From NCBI GenBank assembly GCA_029213065.1, contig JARGPH010000046.1, forward strand, positions 1 to 34,525: 34,525 nucleotides of DNA, in the 5' to 3' direction. This document shows positions 22,401-24,346 of this stretch, one piece after another (the first letter of the stretch is position 1; every line of letters begins with the position of its first letter). Position numbers and translations under genes: made by a program. This DNA comes from Verrucomicrobiales bacterium (lineage in GTDB: Bacteria; Verrucomicrobiota; Verrucomicrobiia; Verrucomicrobiales; DEV007). Below the pieces are notes generated by a model, which had not been told where the DNA came from, made no database searches, and saw nothing but the letters and a program-made list of their open reading frames with translations.

Positions 22401-23298
22401 CCGTTCCTGAAGGAACAACTGCAATCGAGCCCGACCAGGAAGTCGGCCCGGTATTGAACCCTTCAAAGCCACTTTCCGAGTCCTGATGATAACGTTCAAC
22501 CGCACCTGAAAAATCCGGCGCAGCACTGAGAAACTGTGTTCCCTCCAGAGAAAATGGCGTGGCCCCTTCAGCAGCTCCCGACTCAGGGAGCCTGCGAACG
22601 CCTTCTCCTATCTTGAATGCAAGAAGGCCATCGATCTCGTCGGCATCCATTTCATCCTCCAGCCCGAGAATGTGCCCCTGCTCGTGCATGATGGCAGTTA
22701 GAAGGTCAATCCCTTCCATGGCGGAATCCGTGATCGCCTCCAAATACCCATCGTAGGCTACAAACTCCTCATCAAGCCACTCAGTCTCATCGACGAACCA
22801 ATCGTAACCGGCTGCATCGTTGTCGATGTAAATCGAACTCCCCTCTGCGTAGGCAAGCGCCGATCCCTCCAGATCAGTGACTACGTAATTGATCTCTTCA
22901 AGCGCTGCGATCTGATCCTCAGTCAGACCGGAGGCTTCCCAGCGTGAAGCTGCCTCGCTCGCTAAACGTTCGAGGTCTGCCTCGGTAAAGTTAATCTCTT
23001 CATTCTCATCGAATGAGAACGCTTCGATGCCATCGATACTAGAATCCAACAGTTCAGCTGTCTGCGCCATGGCAGCACCCTGATCCTCCTGACCCGTCTC
23101 CATATCCTCTACCGGAACGGGGGTACCTGAAAAGAGAACCCTCGGCTCAAGCGCTTCGGCAAATAGCGGGCGTTGCGTGGCTTTCCTTGCGGGCTTCTTA
23201 CCGGATCGAGTGCGGCGTTCCAACCATTCCTGATAGGCGCGAGCCATTGAGCGGGCAAAAAACCAGCGTTTACGACGTGAGGACGTAGTACGTTTCAT
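1..23298 (-). CDS. Giant LEPR-XLL repetitive surface/adhesin-like protein (3' end beyond window)
   Basis: A single frame of at least 7,766 codons. I translated lines spread along its whole length and each continued in the same frame with coherent repeat protein. The ATG at 23298 is chosen because a stop (TGA) lies six codons upstream with no other ATG between. Order by residue: basic leader with LEPR-XLL (1-60); metzincin-like module with HEQGHILGLED (205-215); beta-sandwich-like stretch (~290-490); beta-helix starts (~530, 1140, 1450, 1800, 2160); RTX patch (~767-806); FTGLEPVD modules (~970, 2575, 3840); haemagglutinin-like segment (~2800-2870); short beta-strand repeats (~2920-3350); ~222-residue units (~4100-5000); PATR and ~80-residue repeats (~5670-7170); Calx-beta-like modules (~7280-7766+). 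Composition is Gly/Thr/Asp/Ser-rich, and I saw no Cys in translated parts. Family knowledge and composition suggest an exported adhesin or matrix protein. No classical signal peptide is visible; the secretion route depends on the missing C-terminus. No Shine-Dalgarno is evident upstream. Confidence 0.93.
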   Translation of the reverse strand, partial: MKRTTSSRRKRWFFARSMARAYQEWLERRTRSGKKPARKATQRPLFAEALEPRVLFSGTPVPVEDMETGQEDQGAAMAQTAELLDSSIDGIEAFSFDENEEINFTEADLERLASEAASRWEASGLTEDQIAALEEINYVVTDLEGSALAYAEGSSIYIDNDAAGYDWFVDETEWLDEEFVAYDGYLEAITDSAMEGIDLLTAIMHEQGHILGLEDEMDADEIDGLLAFKIGEGVRRLPESGAAEGATPFSLEGTQFLSAAPDFSGAVERYHQDSESGFEGFNTGPTSWSGSIAVVPSGTDGVPSLNGASHAVFTQTDEAGGLTGPFTRFDGYRSDLGGGIATEVSIYLDPSSLAAGEGFEFSVASNRDSGGHLRDFVFHVTKDTSSGELLVGSSNNANTVPYFHPREDLEAINHAAIGSAGWYTFEHIFYENSGGSLDVEMNVLDSGDNLIFTEVRNNQNDTEFGGNRYLWFTGIQVDKGIAIDQVSLRTIDSSPVQLFSGNSTSHHDSIQSAIDAASEGDRIEIAAGTYNESINLTKAVSLVGAGAGQTIITPLSGSGIEITGDLGTDATANIEGIEFKGSVDGSGIDFANTAILGTLNISNSKFEANFRNGVEIGGSGDLLDLDNVIITNSEFVGNGEPQPGGTKGDGDILLYQYNGDATISNVTITGQDRGNGPADNAIQLRSTGVMGAVNLTNVSIAGVYQKVGLAIYSFDNIDNLSASGVTVSADTGWNTPVNFDGIGGSVDVTGLGIAVSAASGEISIQGNAGANTLVSGEEGAFLRGHAGDDVFTGNGGDDTIIGDETDTPDSGIDTAVFKGNFADFEISPDGDTITISDLNAEDGDEGTDTLYGVEKLQFADVTISVASIGDLSDGPSVRQAVEDQVAANPGEPVAINGTSSNDTIVIDLTSGNWLPDRLIINGGAQGVGGMDTLVIIDTSGNAITYTPDTTTFGTGEIVIDGKTIEFSDFEPVDFDIIGGGVFTLNLPSGDDVIDITSGTLASAADAALILSGTTGGVAFEQAHVRGATEIVINTDAITDGTDSITVTSADGGHNNGALTINTGSDEGDSITVNGPIDFGAGTVTLTAPTLNLDADIVAGTIAGSVNTVNVTATGSIQDGIDLVSVGGTVNVAAGTYVEDITIGKTIDLRGDDATTTTVSGAIGGEGATVRIAASDVEVSGFTITREGNTVADWLNVNGVLNSAGGIAIQGQGVTNAMIHDNLITGNRTGIDVNNSNGHTIRNNVIDNNRTGLLFRNQTDNLLVTQNAITNNWTVGILFLDASGGTNSPVQSALNSSFNNNNISGNWYGQIVDRQEGGSLPAAGTTNLKDFSGNYFGTDSPVVSTSGSVEPGYADLIPQIFGGTATAPAPGTHPDILGAASANFDFNAYLTSGADTDVEATPGWGTYGFQGDFSELVVTADGAQTGGSGRIAEAIDAVNEGGKVIVMPGTYGSTTLDKNVDLVGAGDGADPLSNTIIDGTLTVTASGSHGDQLLISGIRVIKSGAGSGDLVNLAHGSDASFLTFQDFTAYGNGDTYGVNIRSEAHQSLEFDGVTLSGNKVGLRVATEAGVDGLTILNSVISDNSEGITVNAKKGATTSDEFTNVLIKDTAIEGNTRKGIYVEKLNEATFDNLTILNNGTDATNNGNTGIELNLKYADYANIAISNSIFDGSGRALKSATGSSALSVKARDNGSYGGGDEATLNGVTITGNTFLNGGGAEGATAIRLGEAGQGNAGPGGVIVSGNIFNDGSYETLFNNTTQEAFDTVAFVADNTIAGGTITSESGVWQTIEDAINGSVAGDTITIPAGTYDSFVLNKDVNIAGAGDGTDPLTNTIINGGIEISASGNPGDRITVSGVRLTGANDGISVTSGASHIELSDVTSDGNTRAGLNVAGTGHVDLVLDGVTLSNNNVGYRMGTADELDGLLIVDSFLTDNNQGMFVAADPTSTTNEDAFTNVTIRDTVVQGNAIKGFYFEKLDNALFDNVTILNNGIDGAYGYNGGIDINLKYGSFESIQITDSTFDGSGLATTNALGSAALAIKARDDGGYGGAKSATLTTVILTGNSFINGGGAEGGTAIRFGEAGKNNAGPSGVTITGNNFDSSFDTVVHNATGVSYSAATFVADNTLAAGPTITDDAGGVWYDLGAAVNAAAEGATLTLEAGTFHTDEQVVIDKDLTIVGAGASSTTVEAGFDTDQNGNGRGWFLVNSGIELNVEGMTFDGDGHKIWQAFRHLGTGSFDQVAFENIKYQTSGQPYAGTAIAAFGGVGPVDVTNSSFSEIGRIGVHYFGSGTTGTFSGNTYTGKGDGDWIDYALDIGAGAVATVSGNTISGNTGIADSDGSNSAGVLVSTFYGAGSDATIENNFITGNTIGVAVGFDGTDSSSVTVNDNDLSGNEYAISSTNPTVDASGNWYGTIVSDDVADLIAGNVLYTPFLADGADTDGDASNGFQGDQTNLIFAPAADGELVVSYNSMTGKVETRDGSGNLLSSTLLAGLTTLTFDGDSEDNVFTIDLAGDDSWIPAGGIFVNGNGEGANGDLLRLIGSGNEEIVYTPDAVDFGNGVLDLGSGKLITFTGLEPVDVDGALSFELSLPNGADDVLLTEGQLSGGGMEDAIVISGTSNLVPFEVAHVRNTGSITIDTTAVAGTDNIKVARIYNSHGNGDLTINTGTEDGDTVTIGYDEPGTSNDRVRIGGNLSITSANVVFANQFESTGGAGNEVVTIVTDNLEVGNTIATTNSDLSITQMTAGRTVGLGDSASGDLNLSSTELGRLSISGADSKIIIGDADTGAIEINDATLDRNMEITGASILVADFMNGTNRSVSLTATSGAVTSSDPGADLDIRSGSLVISSAAGVGTATNALDTQVIQFDAQTAAGDINVSNTGTNDLQIGDATGAFSGLTTAGGAITLSSESRILVRGNGVNANGGNISLFNAVSSGGLNGIELRSDVVTTGSGTISLTGLSTSGTAVELEDGVSLTSVNGDITINGTTTTGAIGVDARGETGGVIAASGAGDISITGSGNMGTLLVSGVEASGGVISIYGTGNSDDGVRIRRTDVITTGAGTITINGTSDGGATDQGVDIDLDGGEITTGSGAISISGVANNVGDDGIYFADGTISTNGNVTFIGTGGSHSNAEGVNINVGTKVDAGGVFTVTGTSAGGAGIYLNASDGGVASITGATITLDGTSTGDGAVGEDRGVDIRNTTITPTAGGNVSITGDSAAHNGVFFRNSDVTVADSGTLVIVGTTTGVEAGVMVESNSHLLSADGNLSMSGSATNGIGVNVIGGADLKVTGGGNILVTGTGGADPGDYGVYVSGNNSATFLTTTGDIVVTGTSQEGIFLHRSAEIHSTAGNITLAADQLEIDGNPVGEDIVEAFGGAIRIQGATDSSDIGLGAGATGDLLVDIGLINSLNPATALIIGSETGTGTVDVDALDLSDPAYDYGVEVIGGSVSVEDLNVGAANDLKVTARTGGITGVGGGNDLQAENVTLITLAGDIGVSGTGVVVDGATLTTLTAGNQFLTTVNGIAVSGINAAGATVTFESGEFELPTDNVINNSDAIVIEDGATLDADSAETVASVTVKNGGVLKGDGALTAAIYVESGGKFTPGETDAVGTISVTELQAGDGAYIFDVTDASTYDQINFTGDLDVASIGSLLFSNTASGYTPVANDEFVVILNDGTDVAVDDLFDGLSSGDQISPNFLGSGLEAYISYTGGDGNDVVITVKGPLAPVLTANDDTVVISLDPSDSTSLVTTVNGVVQSRRPAASVTDINIDALEGNDLVTIDYSNGDPLANITGSVNYEGNDDSDTLRFLGSGGEVATYTPSATTFGSGEVIITSGGDTSTINFTGLEPVEYDNFMTVTVATTGNDDALTISEGTGPSGDALVVGGTIDGGTLIETAVISNTINVIINTSTGTADGNDSVTINEVDNDHNVTNLTVITGESGNDVVTLAGNATFSGDVSIQSGDVSLDSGAGTAILTAANVTFAQQENSSIGVGDTTGGLHLSASELTDNLSISGTVTIGRTDSTLGGTPFRIGDLDLTGSGYDLTLLSGGRIHQTGSVVVDGSVRIEANTNDLGGTGYDNNNAAHTLTLNNPGASFELVTNENGGSANSILPGIITGIDGSVTVTHHSGGTLTTRDITATGSGNVVIDADDALSVTGVVDAGSGLIDLDANTDADGAQSIDMATTAALHTTNTTADAITLTVNDSGVGTGGSGSINLAGEMSTGAGGKVSVTAVSDSGNNQTYIFVSDLEVTNADIQLDASDWIRIIAGQTLELLGDGTFTANAALDASGNQGFNMQAGATISVANSTADAVKINVLGGTAGADLENVTVGDGGTITVDVDGTGTLQHRDGSTIDAVGNGEVNVILDAVGAITLSGTVNAGNGKINARANSDGSGNESLTVHSTASLNSTNTDNDAISLVTNTTGGTGSGNLSLSGNLNSAGGIAVSNLTGNGIPANQTNIFFSGNTDISLGAGKEITLDSEDMIRIFSGQTVTLTGGGKLVAEAGQDGTGSQGFDMQSGASIVTDSTLSDAVTITVLNANGGNAGITLGSITTGDGAGVDVDLNGAGTLRLSDDGVIASNGGAGDVAVNLDSEGSLHLEGVINTGGSKLLAIANSDGSGTEFLLLHDTVELISTNTDADAISLRANADGASDGRGDLTLAGIITSGGGVQASTLGGNGADSANLFVNDVTVTLGGATQQLVLNSEDYVRINTNQTLTMIGSGDLVVNAGQDGAGAQGFDMDPGSAIVTDSTSANAVDINVNHVLATGNAGANIANITTGSGATVDIDVDGEGPISQLAGTTIQAAGAGDVTVQVDGEAAVTLEGTILAGASTISVIANSDGDGVSNLLLNDAVLTTSNTGANAIHLAVNNAGIGTGSGDVLLSGNLTTGDGGTVAVSNLSNDGGGAANIIIDTTTFDVGSGLIDIDSHDLVRIDANETLTVNGQGRLHIAANLDGDGAQIFTMQSGAGIVSDSTDPDAVRIEVNTPTGGTGVANLADITVGNGGGITVINHQARIDTSTGTTLTATSGTVDLRGTDLALDGSVSAAGGVVTVSRSTTGTIGVFQGSTFGDMRIRQDELARITAQDLHIGDPDSADNNTALIRVDGADDSVGVAGVTYLHAQSDSDSDVEFRGSNVFNELHVDAADEIITVAGAVVSTASNDGTITIVAADAVIDATSSIDSGAGEVFIRPQDDTSTIGLGGGAGDLNLDDDELATLASSNKITIGTATTGSGAVDIDAVDLGTGDYDLEVIGGSISVEGLDTDDKNTTLTANTGDITNGGGTTSVTAAVVTLNAGAGAIGASGDAVVVDADAIATDTAAGSGNQFLEAVGNVTVNSFDAGAGAVEISAGEFDLANDDVVNDASSIVIEDSATLDADSSETLAAITVKLGGTLKGSNGVLNTTVTLEDDGILAPGDNGGGTLTLTNLILAGDYQFDRDGDLLNVTGMVTLSAGSDLVIDEIVAGVATLGSEILVIDNQGANAVAGIFGTYGQGDVITAGDGDEYTISYIGGDGNNVVLYAGAAETNVGFDSMTGTLTITDINTETADALEISYVGGANPYYEIKDPNVVLSTTGFSGGDITRPDAFTVRVDASLVTSINVVTENGTPGTVDTVNINSLPASLAGDLSVAAETINLNTATVTAGGDVTFTGGVNLGQDTVIEGNDITFDATIDGAQALTVNSTGTGVTSFNDAVGGTTKLTTLVTNADGSVNIGADIATTGAQTYNDAMVVTADVELSGVNVVVANTVDLQTFTLSMIATGAGNALQGAITGTGGLLLESSGGTITLEGASDYSGGTEVRQGTIAVKDSDAFGTGLVTVKNYYRTPIIDLIDGLDIENDFLFHNWGSVKQLRLVGAGSASAEISGNIEIAETGETNVQFITGENDTLTLSGDISGSGANRAINIAKDGSTTEAGSVTLSGNNTIGSIYLRDSGTTVRAESDTALGSNFIFDNDDTTLELAAGVNLAASSTITVNPTGGSKTIRLEDAGATTASINSNIVVDETGAGFVFDVIAGSGDTLTLGGEISGDGAIEFNSRGTVVVTEANSYTGGTRLWSGTLVVEDNLALGSGSVRLEDGYINPTLRLTDGINLANNIVIGTIGDGKSIELDDSGVSSATVSGTISLNENSGGARLAFRTGDSDSLTVAGPIVNTGGIETIGSGAVILTTASSYGGPTSVISGTLLVNADNSGATGLVSVESGGILGGTGTVGGDTTIQAGGSLEPGVDGTGTLSFAGDLTIADELEFEINGNTSADLVNVAGTVTLGADSILDVDALAGTPGNGNTITVIENAGALPVSGTFNGLLEGANVSDGTNDYVITYVGDDGNDVLLFAGAAETNVDLTGGVLTITDINSDSLDNLTISYNAGTGEYEITDASLNLTTTGFAAGEMTRPNANSVFVSGVVNSIVVVTANTGGDASDDIVSVDIDSLPANLTGNLTVNAETINLSSSVAADGNVLLNGDVVLGGATTIAAANATFTGKVDGAETLEVNSAGTTTFGGVVGGDTALTSLTTDADGTTSIGADITTTGNAVFGDSVNLAGDSVITANDVTFANTVNGAQALTVNSTGSGVTTFTAEVGGTTALSSLTTNSDGSLALAVDITATGDVSLNDVVTLGADVVIEGGNVTFGNTIDGAHALTVNSVGSGVTTFSGIVGGGTALTSLTTNADGTVSVAADVTTTGDQSYNDALALTADATLTAEDVIFANTVDLGANELILDVSGTDSIASAAISGAGGSLFKEGVGTLTITTAGTYSGATRLGEGLMIVQASGGLGTSGVTIRDSDSATTGDPVLQLSNGVNLANNFIISNTRDGKTIQVVDSGNASAEISGNIDIRESTLGDFKVITGAGDTLTLSGDIEGVGRITVLNNGNNTNVGTLVLSGENSLLLGGVILADSGTTVRAASNTALGAEMIFDSGSTTLEVAPNIIVAATTTITANANGGVKTISFAEAGTNTAEIAAAIINNEDLAENFDIITGTDDTLTISGDISGNQINIERNAAGDEGTVELSGNNTHSNTQIEVNSTVVVSSNTGLGALGTLGATNATINIVGGIDVQSDIDVSDNGTSKFLQVVGALGTTATVSGTITTSESNENHFNLAAPQNGSLTIDGKITGTGSVDAHTGGPVIFTNNTNDYSGVTRVTFGTLLINGDNSLATGEVKVTSGGNLGGTGTVGGLTTVSNNGDLLPGVGGVGTLTFENGVTFEAGSTFFVDVDGTAAGSADVIDIDGDLDISGATFNFSELVAADDAEYLIASYTGTLTGATFAAVSGIPTGYGVEIDTTDKTIKLVELAIVVTESGGSTDVTEGGTTDEVYVSLNAFPGSDVTVTVTPDIDIDLGAGKGVAVNLTFTSTNGTTPQLVTVTAFDDALIEGPHIASIDFTSAGLDTVEIDDIAVTDNDVAKWSLTQSGSPVTEGDDVTYTLSLDAPFDENETGTVQINLADGTGADKTNSADYEAFAAAVTTAVGAYSGPGSLAFDSGSGVITYTGGAGGTSMTDLVINLEATDDILVEGPEEFSVTISNANSITGGDVQLGMATTVTTTIIDNDTATWSITGGGNVNEGATGSYTISLDGILQTAENASVDITLGAPGDTADSDDYDTNTNFVNALHAAVSGRTDLSWDGMTLTYTGDGNAMADIVFSFDTEHDAVVEADETFDIVLSNATSTTGSDIVLSGTEAAVTTTIIDDDTAAVTIEDVSVSEDGTMTFTATLDNAVQDGFTVNVDFAAGTAAGGGVDFTSTTQLLTFTGGAGETQTFTVALKDDDIVEADENFTLTLS
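1801..6000 (-). repeat. Dispersed autotransporter-associated beta-strand (PATR) repeats
   Basis: Examples of the PATR pattern GxLxLTGxNTYTGGTxVxxGTLxV are: LEGAS then DYSGGTEVRQGTIAVKDSDA (near 5,880-5,990), TVVVTEANSYTGGT (near 5,170), GPTSVISGTLLVNADNSGAT (near 4,741-4,800), GTLTITTAGTY (near 3,080) and SGVTRVTFGTLLINGDNSLA (near 1,861-1,920). Several are followed by the companion 'GGxLGGTGTVGG ... GGxLxPG' turn, for example TTIQAGGSLEPGVDGTGTLS at 4,621-4,680. PATR repeats occur in autotransporter passengers and in many PVC-group surface proteins. They do not by themselves show an autotransporter mechanism. Confidence 0.82.
3241..3900 (-). repeat. Tandem ~80-residue VGGxTALTSLTTNADG modules
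   Basis: Three units centre near 3,800 (GTTTFGGVVGDTALTSLTT), 3,570 (FTAEVGGTTALSSLTTNSDG) and 3,330 (VGGGTALTSLTTNADGTVSV), with a period of about 230-240 nt. The unit also contains ALTVNSxGSGVTTF and a TxGDxxxNDxxxLxAD strand. A further diverged copy lies near 6,210 (DAVGGTTKLTTLVTNADGSV). Units of this kind occur in giant bacterial repeat proteins annotated as beta-strand repeat proteins. Confidence 0.75.
6960..7700 (-). repeat. Internal duplicated segment, copy B
   Basis: Copy B contains VIGGSISVEGLDTDDKNTTL (near 7,530), EFDLANDDVVNDASSIVIED (7,201-7,260) and SATLDADSSETLAAITVKLG (7,141-7,200). It matches copy A at 12,400-13,060 motif for motif at protein level. The copies are clearly diverged, so the duplication is old or under relaxed constraint. 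Confidence 0.7.
8280..10990 (-). repeat. Tandem ~222-residue modules (four copies) of the giant protein
   Basis: A conserved motif recurs near 10,424 (NQGFNMQAGATI), 9,762 (SQGFDMQSGASIVTD), 9,090 (AQGFDMDPGSAIVTD) and 8,421 (AQIFTMQSGAGI). The spacing is about 662-672 nt, or roughly 222 residues. A related half-unit (AQSIDMATTAALHT near 10,767) sits about 343 nt away from the first copy, so each unit seems to consist of two ~110-residue halves. Each copy also carries an 'A.NSDG.G', 'STN/TNTDADAI' and 'GNLTTGDGG'-type strand. I know no family name for the unit. Confidence 0.8.
11761..11960 (-). repeat. FTGLEPVD module, copy 3
   Basis: Copy 3 includes ITGSVNYEGNDDSDTLRFLG, followed by a YTPSATTFGSGEV run and then IITSGGDTSTINFTGLEPVE. 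It immediately precedes the ~222-residue tandem array in protein order. The final acidic residue is Glu rather than Asp in this copy. Confidence 0.6.
12400..13060 (-). repeat. Internal duplicated segment, copy A
   Basis: Copy A contains VIGGSVSV (near 12,975), then an NAIVIEDGATLDADSAE-type run (12,600-12,660) and a 'GGVLKGDGAL' turn. The same order of motifs recurs at 6,960-7,700, with an offset of 5,424 nt at the VIGGS motif and about 5,433 nt at ATLDADS. The tail of the segment ('GG.LKG.G.L', then 'GG.F.PGE') has the form of a PATR-terminating module. Confidence 0.7.
13240..14530 (-). repeat. Short beta-strand repeats (ITGTS / GV-turn type)
   Basis: This stretch is built of degenerate 30-40-residue units of the pattern GxIxITGTSxxGxGIxIxxxxxxxxGG, for example VTGTSAGGAGIYLNASDGGV near 13,830. 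The units are strongly diverged, with no long identical nucleotide stretches seen. The regular strand-turn alternation predicts a continuous beta-solenoid rod. Confidence 0.6.
14680..14900 (-). other. Filamentous-haemagglutinin-like segment
   Basis: The frame reads FMNGTNRSVSLTATSGAVTS, followed by segments with the 'SG.LVISSAAGVGTATNALDT' and 'INVSNTG' types of motif. These are common in large exoproteins of the haemagglutinin / beta-solenoid class. It supports an extracellular beta-solenoid but does not identify a ligand. Confidence 0.55.
15541..15790 (-). repeat. FTGLEPVD module, copy 2
   Basis: Copy 2 includes EGANGDLLRLIGSGNEEIVY and then TFTGLEPVDVDGALSFELSL. It aligns with copies 1 and 3 in the same order of motifs. 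It sits after the beta-helix array and before the haemagglutinin-like segment, so it may act as a hinge between rod-like sections. That role is inferred. Confidence 0.6.
20341..20580 (-). repeat. FTGLEPVD module, copy 1
   Basis: Copy 1 includes GGMDTLVIIDTSGNAITYT and ends with a FSDFEPVDFD motif. The module pattern is DTLxxxGSGxxxxxYTPxxxxFGxGxIxxxGxxxxFxxxEPVD, shared with copies near 15,540-15,790 and 11,760-11,960. I do not recognise a named family; it resembles the spacer modules of other giant PVC-group repeat proteins. Confidence 0.6.
20875..21005 (-). repeat. RTX (haemolysin-type) calcium-binding patch
   Basis: Residues ~767-806 read NAGANTLVSGEEGAFLRGHA followed by GDDVFTGNGGDDTIIGDETD. 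GGDDxxxGxxGDD-like nonapeptides are the calcium-binding RTX signature. The following ~60 residues (DTAVFKGNFADFEI, then DGDEGTDTLYGVEKLQFAD) are the segment that usually follows RTX repeats in large secreted proteins. RTX repeats normally fold only outside the cell in millimolar calcium, which is consistent with export, possibly by type I secretion. Confidence 0.85.
21840..22430 (-). other. Beta-sandwich-like domain in the giant protein (unassigned family)
   Basis: Residues ~290-486 do not show the short Gly/Thr repeats found elsewhere. They include FDGYRSDLGGGIATEVSIYL, YLDPSSLAAGEGFEFSVASN, and further on aromatic-rich strands ending in DQVSLRTID. The pattern of alternating strands with Asp, Gly and aromatic residues suggests a lectin- or laminin-G-like jelly roll that could bind glycan or another ligand. 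I cannot assign a named family. It sits between the metzincin-like module and the first beta-helix. Confidence 0.4.
22609..23046 (-). other. Metzincin-like zinc-protease module in the giant protein
   Basis: Residues ~85-230 include ASRWEASGLTEDQIAAL, then an AGYDWFVDE segment, then LLTAIMHEQGHILGLED. The last part gives His205, Glu206, His209, Gly212 and Asp215, which fits the extended metzincin pattern HExxHxxGxx(H/D), with Asp at the third zinc-ligand position as in snapalysin-type enzymes. Similar matrixin-like modules directly after LEPR-XLL are familiar from this protein class. Whether it is catalytic, autoproteolytic or only structural cannot be told. The module is small compared with free metzincins. 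Confidence 0.65.
23119..23298 (-). other. LEPR-XLL N-terminal region of the giant protein
   Basis: Residues 1-60 begin MKRTTSSRRKRWFFARSMAR and contain many Arg/Lys, an aromatic patch (WFFAR), an AYQEWLERR stretch, and then ALEPRVLFSG at about residues 49-58. This matches the LEPR-XLL signature (ALEPRxLxS) that marks the N-termini of very large surface proteins in Verrucomicrobiota and Planctomycetota. The region is thought to act in targeting or export, but that is an inference. It does not look like a Sec signal peptide because the hydrophobic core is too short. Confidence 0.88.
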
Positions 23299-24060
23299 GA
23301 GTGTTTCGAGAAAAATTCAGATTACAGGTATCCGACTATATCGATCTGTTTTCACTACTCGTTCCCGGGGAGAAATGGGCGGAGCCGTAATAGCGAAAAA
23401 TCGAATACCGTGTGTTTCGTTGTGCATCCATCAGCTGACAAAAAAATCCGTCAACTAATTTCATTGGTTAATTGAAACCCGTAATAGAGAAATGTCATAT
23501 TATTTTTCACCAAAATCACAATTGCCTAGTAAAAATCAACAACACCGATCTCTATAAACGGTTCTCAACAAAGGGATTTGAACGAAAAAACCGTCCAGGT
23601 TACATTTTTGTTTCGACGTTTTAGAAGAATCGAAATCCCGCGGACAAAGCGGCAATCGGGAGTGAATATCCTCACCTGAATCCACATCTATCAACCATCG
23701 GAAAAATCTATAACAACCTTTCAGTAAGCGGGTTACAGAACTATCGAAGCAAATACATTGCGAAGAAAGACACAGCAGCGGCTGCATGAAGACACCGGTT
23801 GAGCAACGACATCAAACCGGAGCATTCCGCATAACTAACAGAAACACAGGAAACGTTTTCGAAAATCAAAATCCGGAGTCAACCAAAAACTCTGTCTGCG
23901 TCATACATTTAGTTAACTTATATTAATTAAACAACTAGATATTACTCACCTGAGAAAAAACATCAGAAGCACAAACGCATCATCCACCGCGAGTTAACCA
24001 CCGATTACCAGACACGCAAAGGGCGACTTCAAACACCTATAGAGACATGTTCAATTTACC

Positions 24061-24080
24061 ATCCCCCTACCCAGGGGGAT
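24061..24080. promoter_or_regulatory. Perfect 7-bp inverted repeat, possible operator or hairpin
   Basis: ATCCCCC (24,061-24,067) and GGGGGAT (24,074-24,080) are perfect inverted arms around a 6-nt loop. No T-run follows on either strand, so it is not a typical intrinsic terminator. The TACCC/GGGGGATA symmetry is loosely like binding sites of LuxR/FixJ-type regulators, which is only a suggestion. It lies about 760 nt upstream of the giant gene start and 270 nt downstream of the glycosyltransferase stop. Confidence 0.35.
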
Positions 24081-24199
24081 ACACCATCGTGACCAGGTAA
24101 TCGCGGAGTTTTTCAACCCGCAAAACGGAAGTTTCGGGAAGCGGATCGACTTTCCCGGCTCAGGGAGGACGGGGGGGACTCTCCTCTTAAGTTCCTGAT

Positions 24200-24254
24200 C
24201 TCCCGGGAGCTAACTCTCTTAAAATTATGGAAATACCAATTCCTCCCGGGGAGG
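24200..24254. repeat. Paired CTCCCGGG(G)AG palindromic elements
   Basis: CTCCCGGGAG at 24,200-24,209 is a perfect 10-bp palindrome. A near copy, CCTCCCGGGGAGG, lies at 24,242-24,254. The 10-mer TCCCGGGGAG from the second element also occurs at 23,363-23,372, close to the giant gene start. They could be regulator sites, or 3'-end stem-loops of the minus-strand transcript. The stems are short and the functional case is weak. Confidence 0.3.
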
Positions 24255-24346
24255 TCTCCGCTCAATCACTCGATGTAACCGTCTTCAGCGCTCAATGAAC
24301 GGGCGCATCATTTATGGGACCGTCGCAATTTCACCGGGTATCTCAC

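Larger units (their letters stand above)
23299..24346. other. Non-coding intergenic region between the giant gene and the polysaccharide arm
   Basis: About 1.05 kb with no convincing gene. It is clearly AT-richer than its neighbours between about 23,400 and 24,060. It should hold the promoter of the giant gene (reading minus). A weak candidate is TTGACG on the minus strand (plus 23,449-23,454), but the -10 at the expected distance is poor, so I do not call a promoter. The end nearest the glycosyltransferase (24,060-24,260) carries small palindromes, listed separately. No terminator with a U-run was found after the glycosyltransferase stop at 24,347. Confidence 0.7.

Noticed and set aside
23426-23454. 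Sigma-70-type promoter for the giant gene (TTGACG with ATGGAT at 17-bp spacing, minus strand)
   Set aside because: The -35 fits well but the -10 matches the consensus at only two positions, so I do not call it.
23536-23787. Minus-strand open frame of 83 codons in the intergenic region
   Set aside because: It is Cys- and Arg-rich with no recognised motif and no ribosome site. It lies in AT-rich non-coding DNA and I see no support beyond its length.
24061-24080. Hairpin as an intrinsic terminator of the polysaccharide arm
   Set aside because: The stem has no T-run on either side in either direction, and it lies about 270 nt after the last stop codon.
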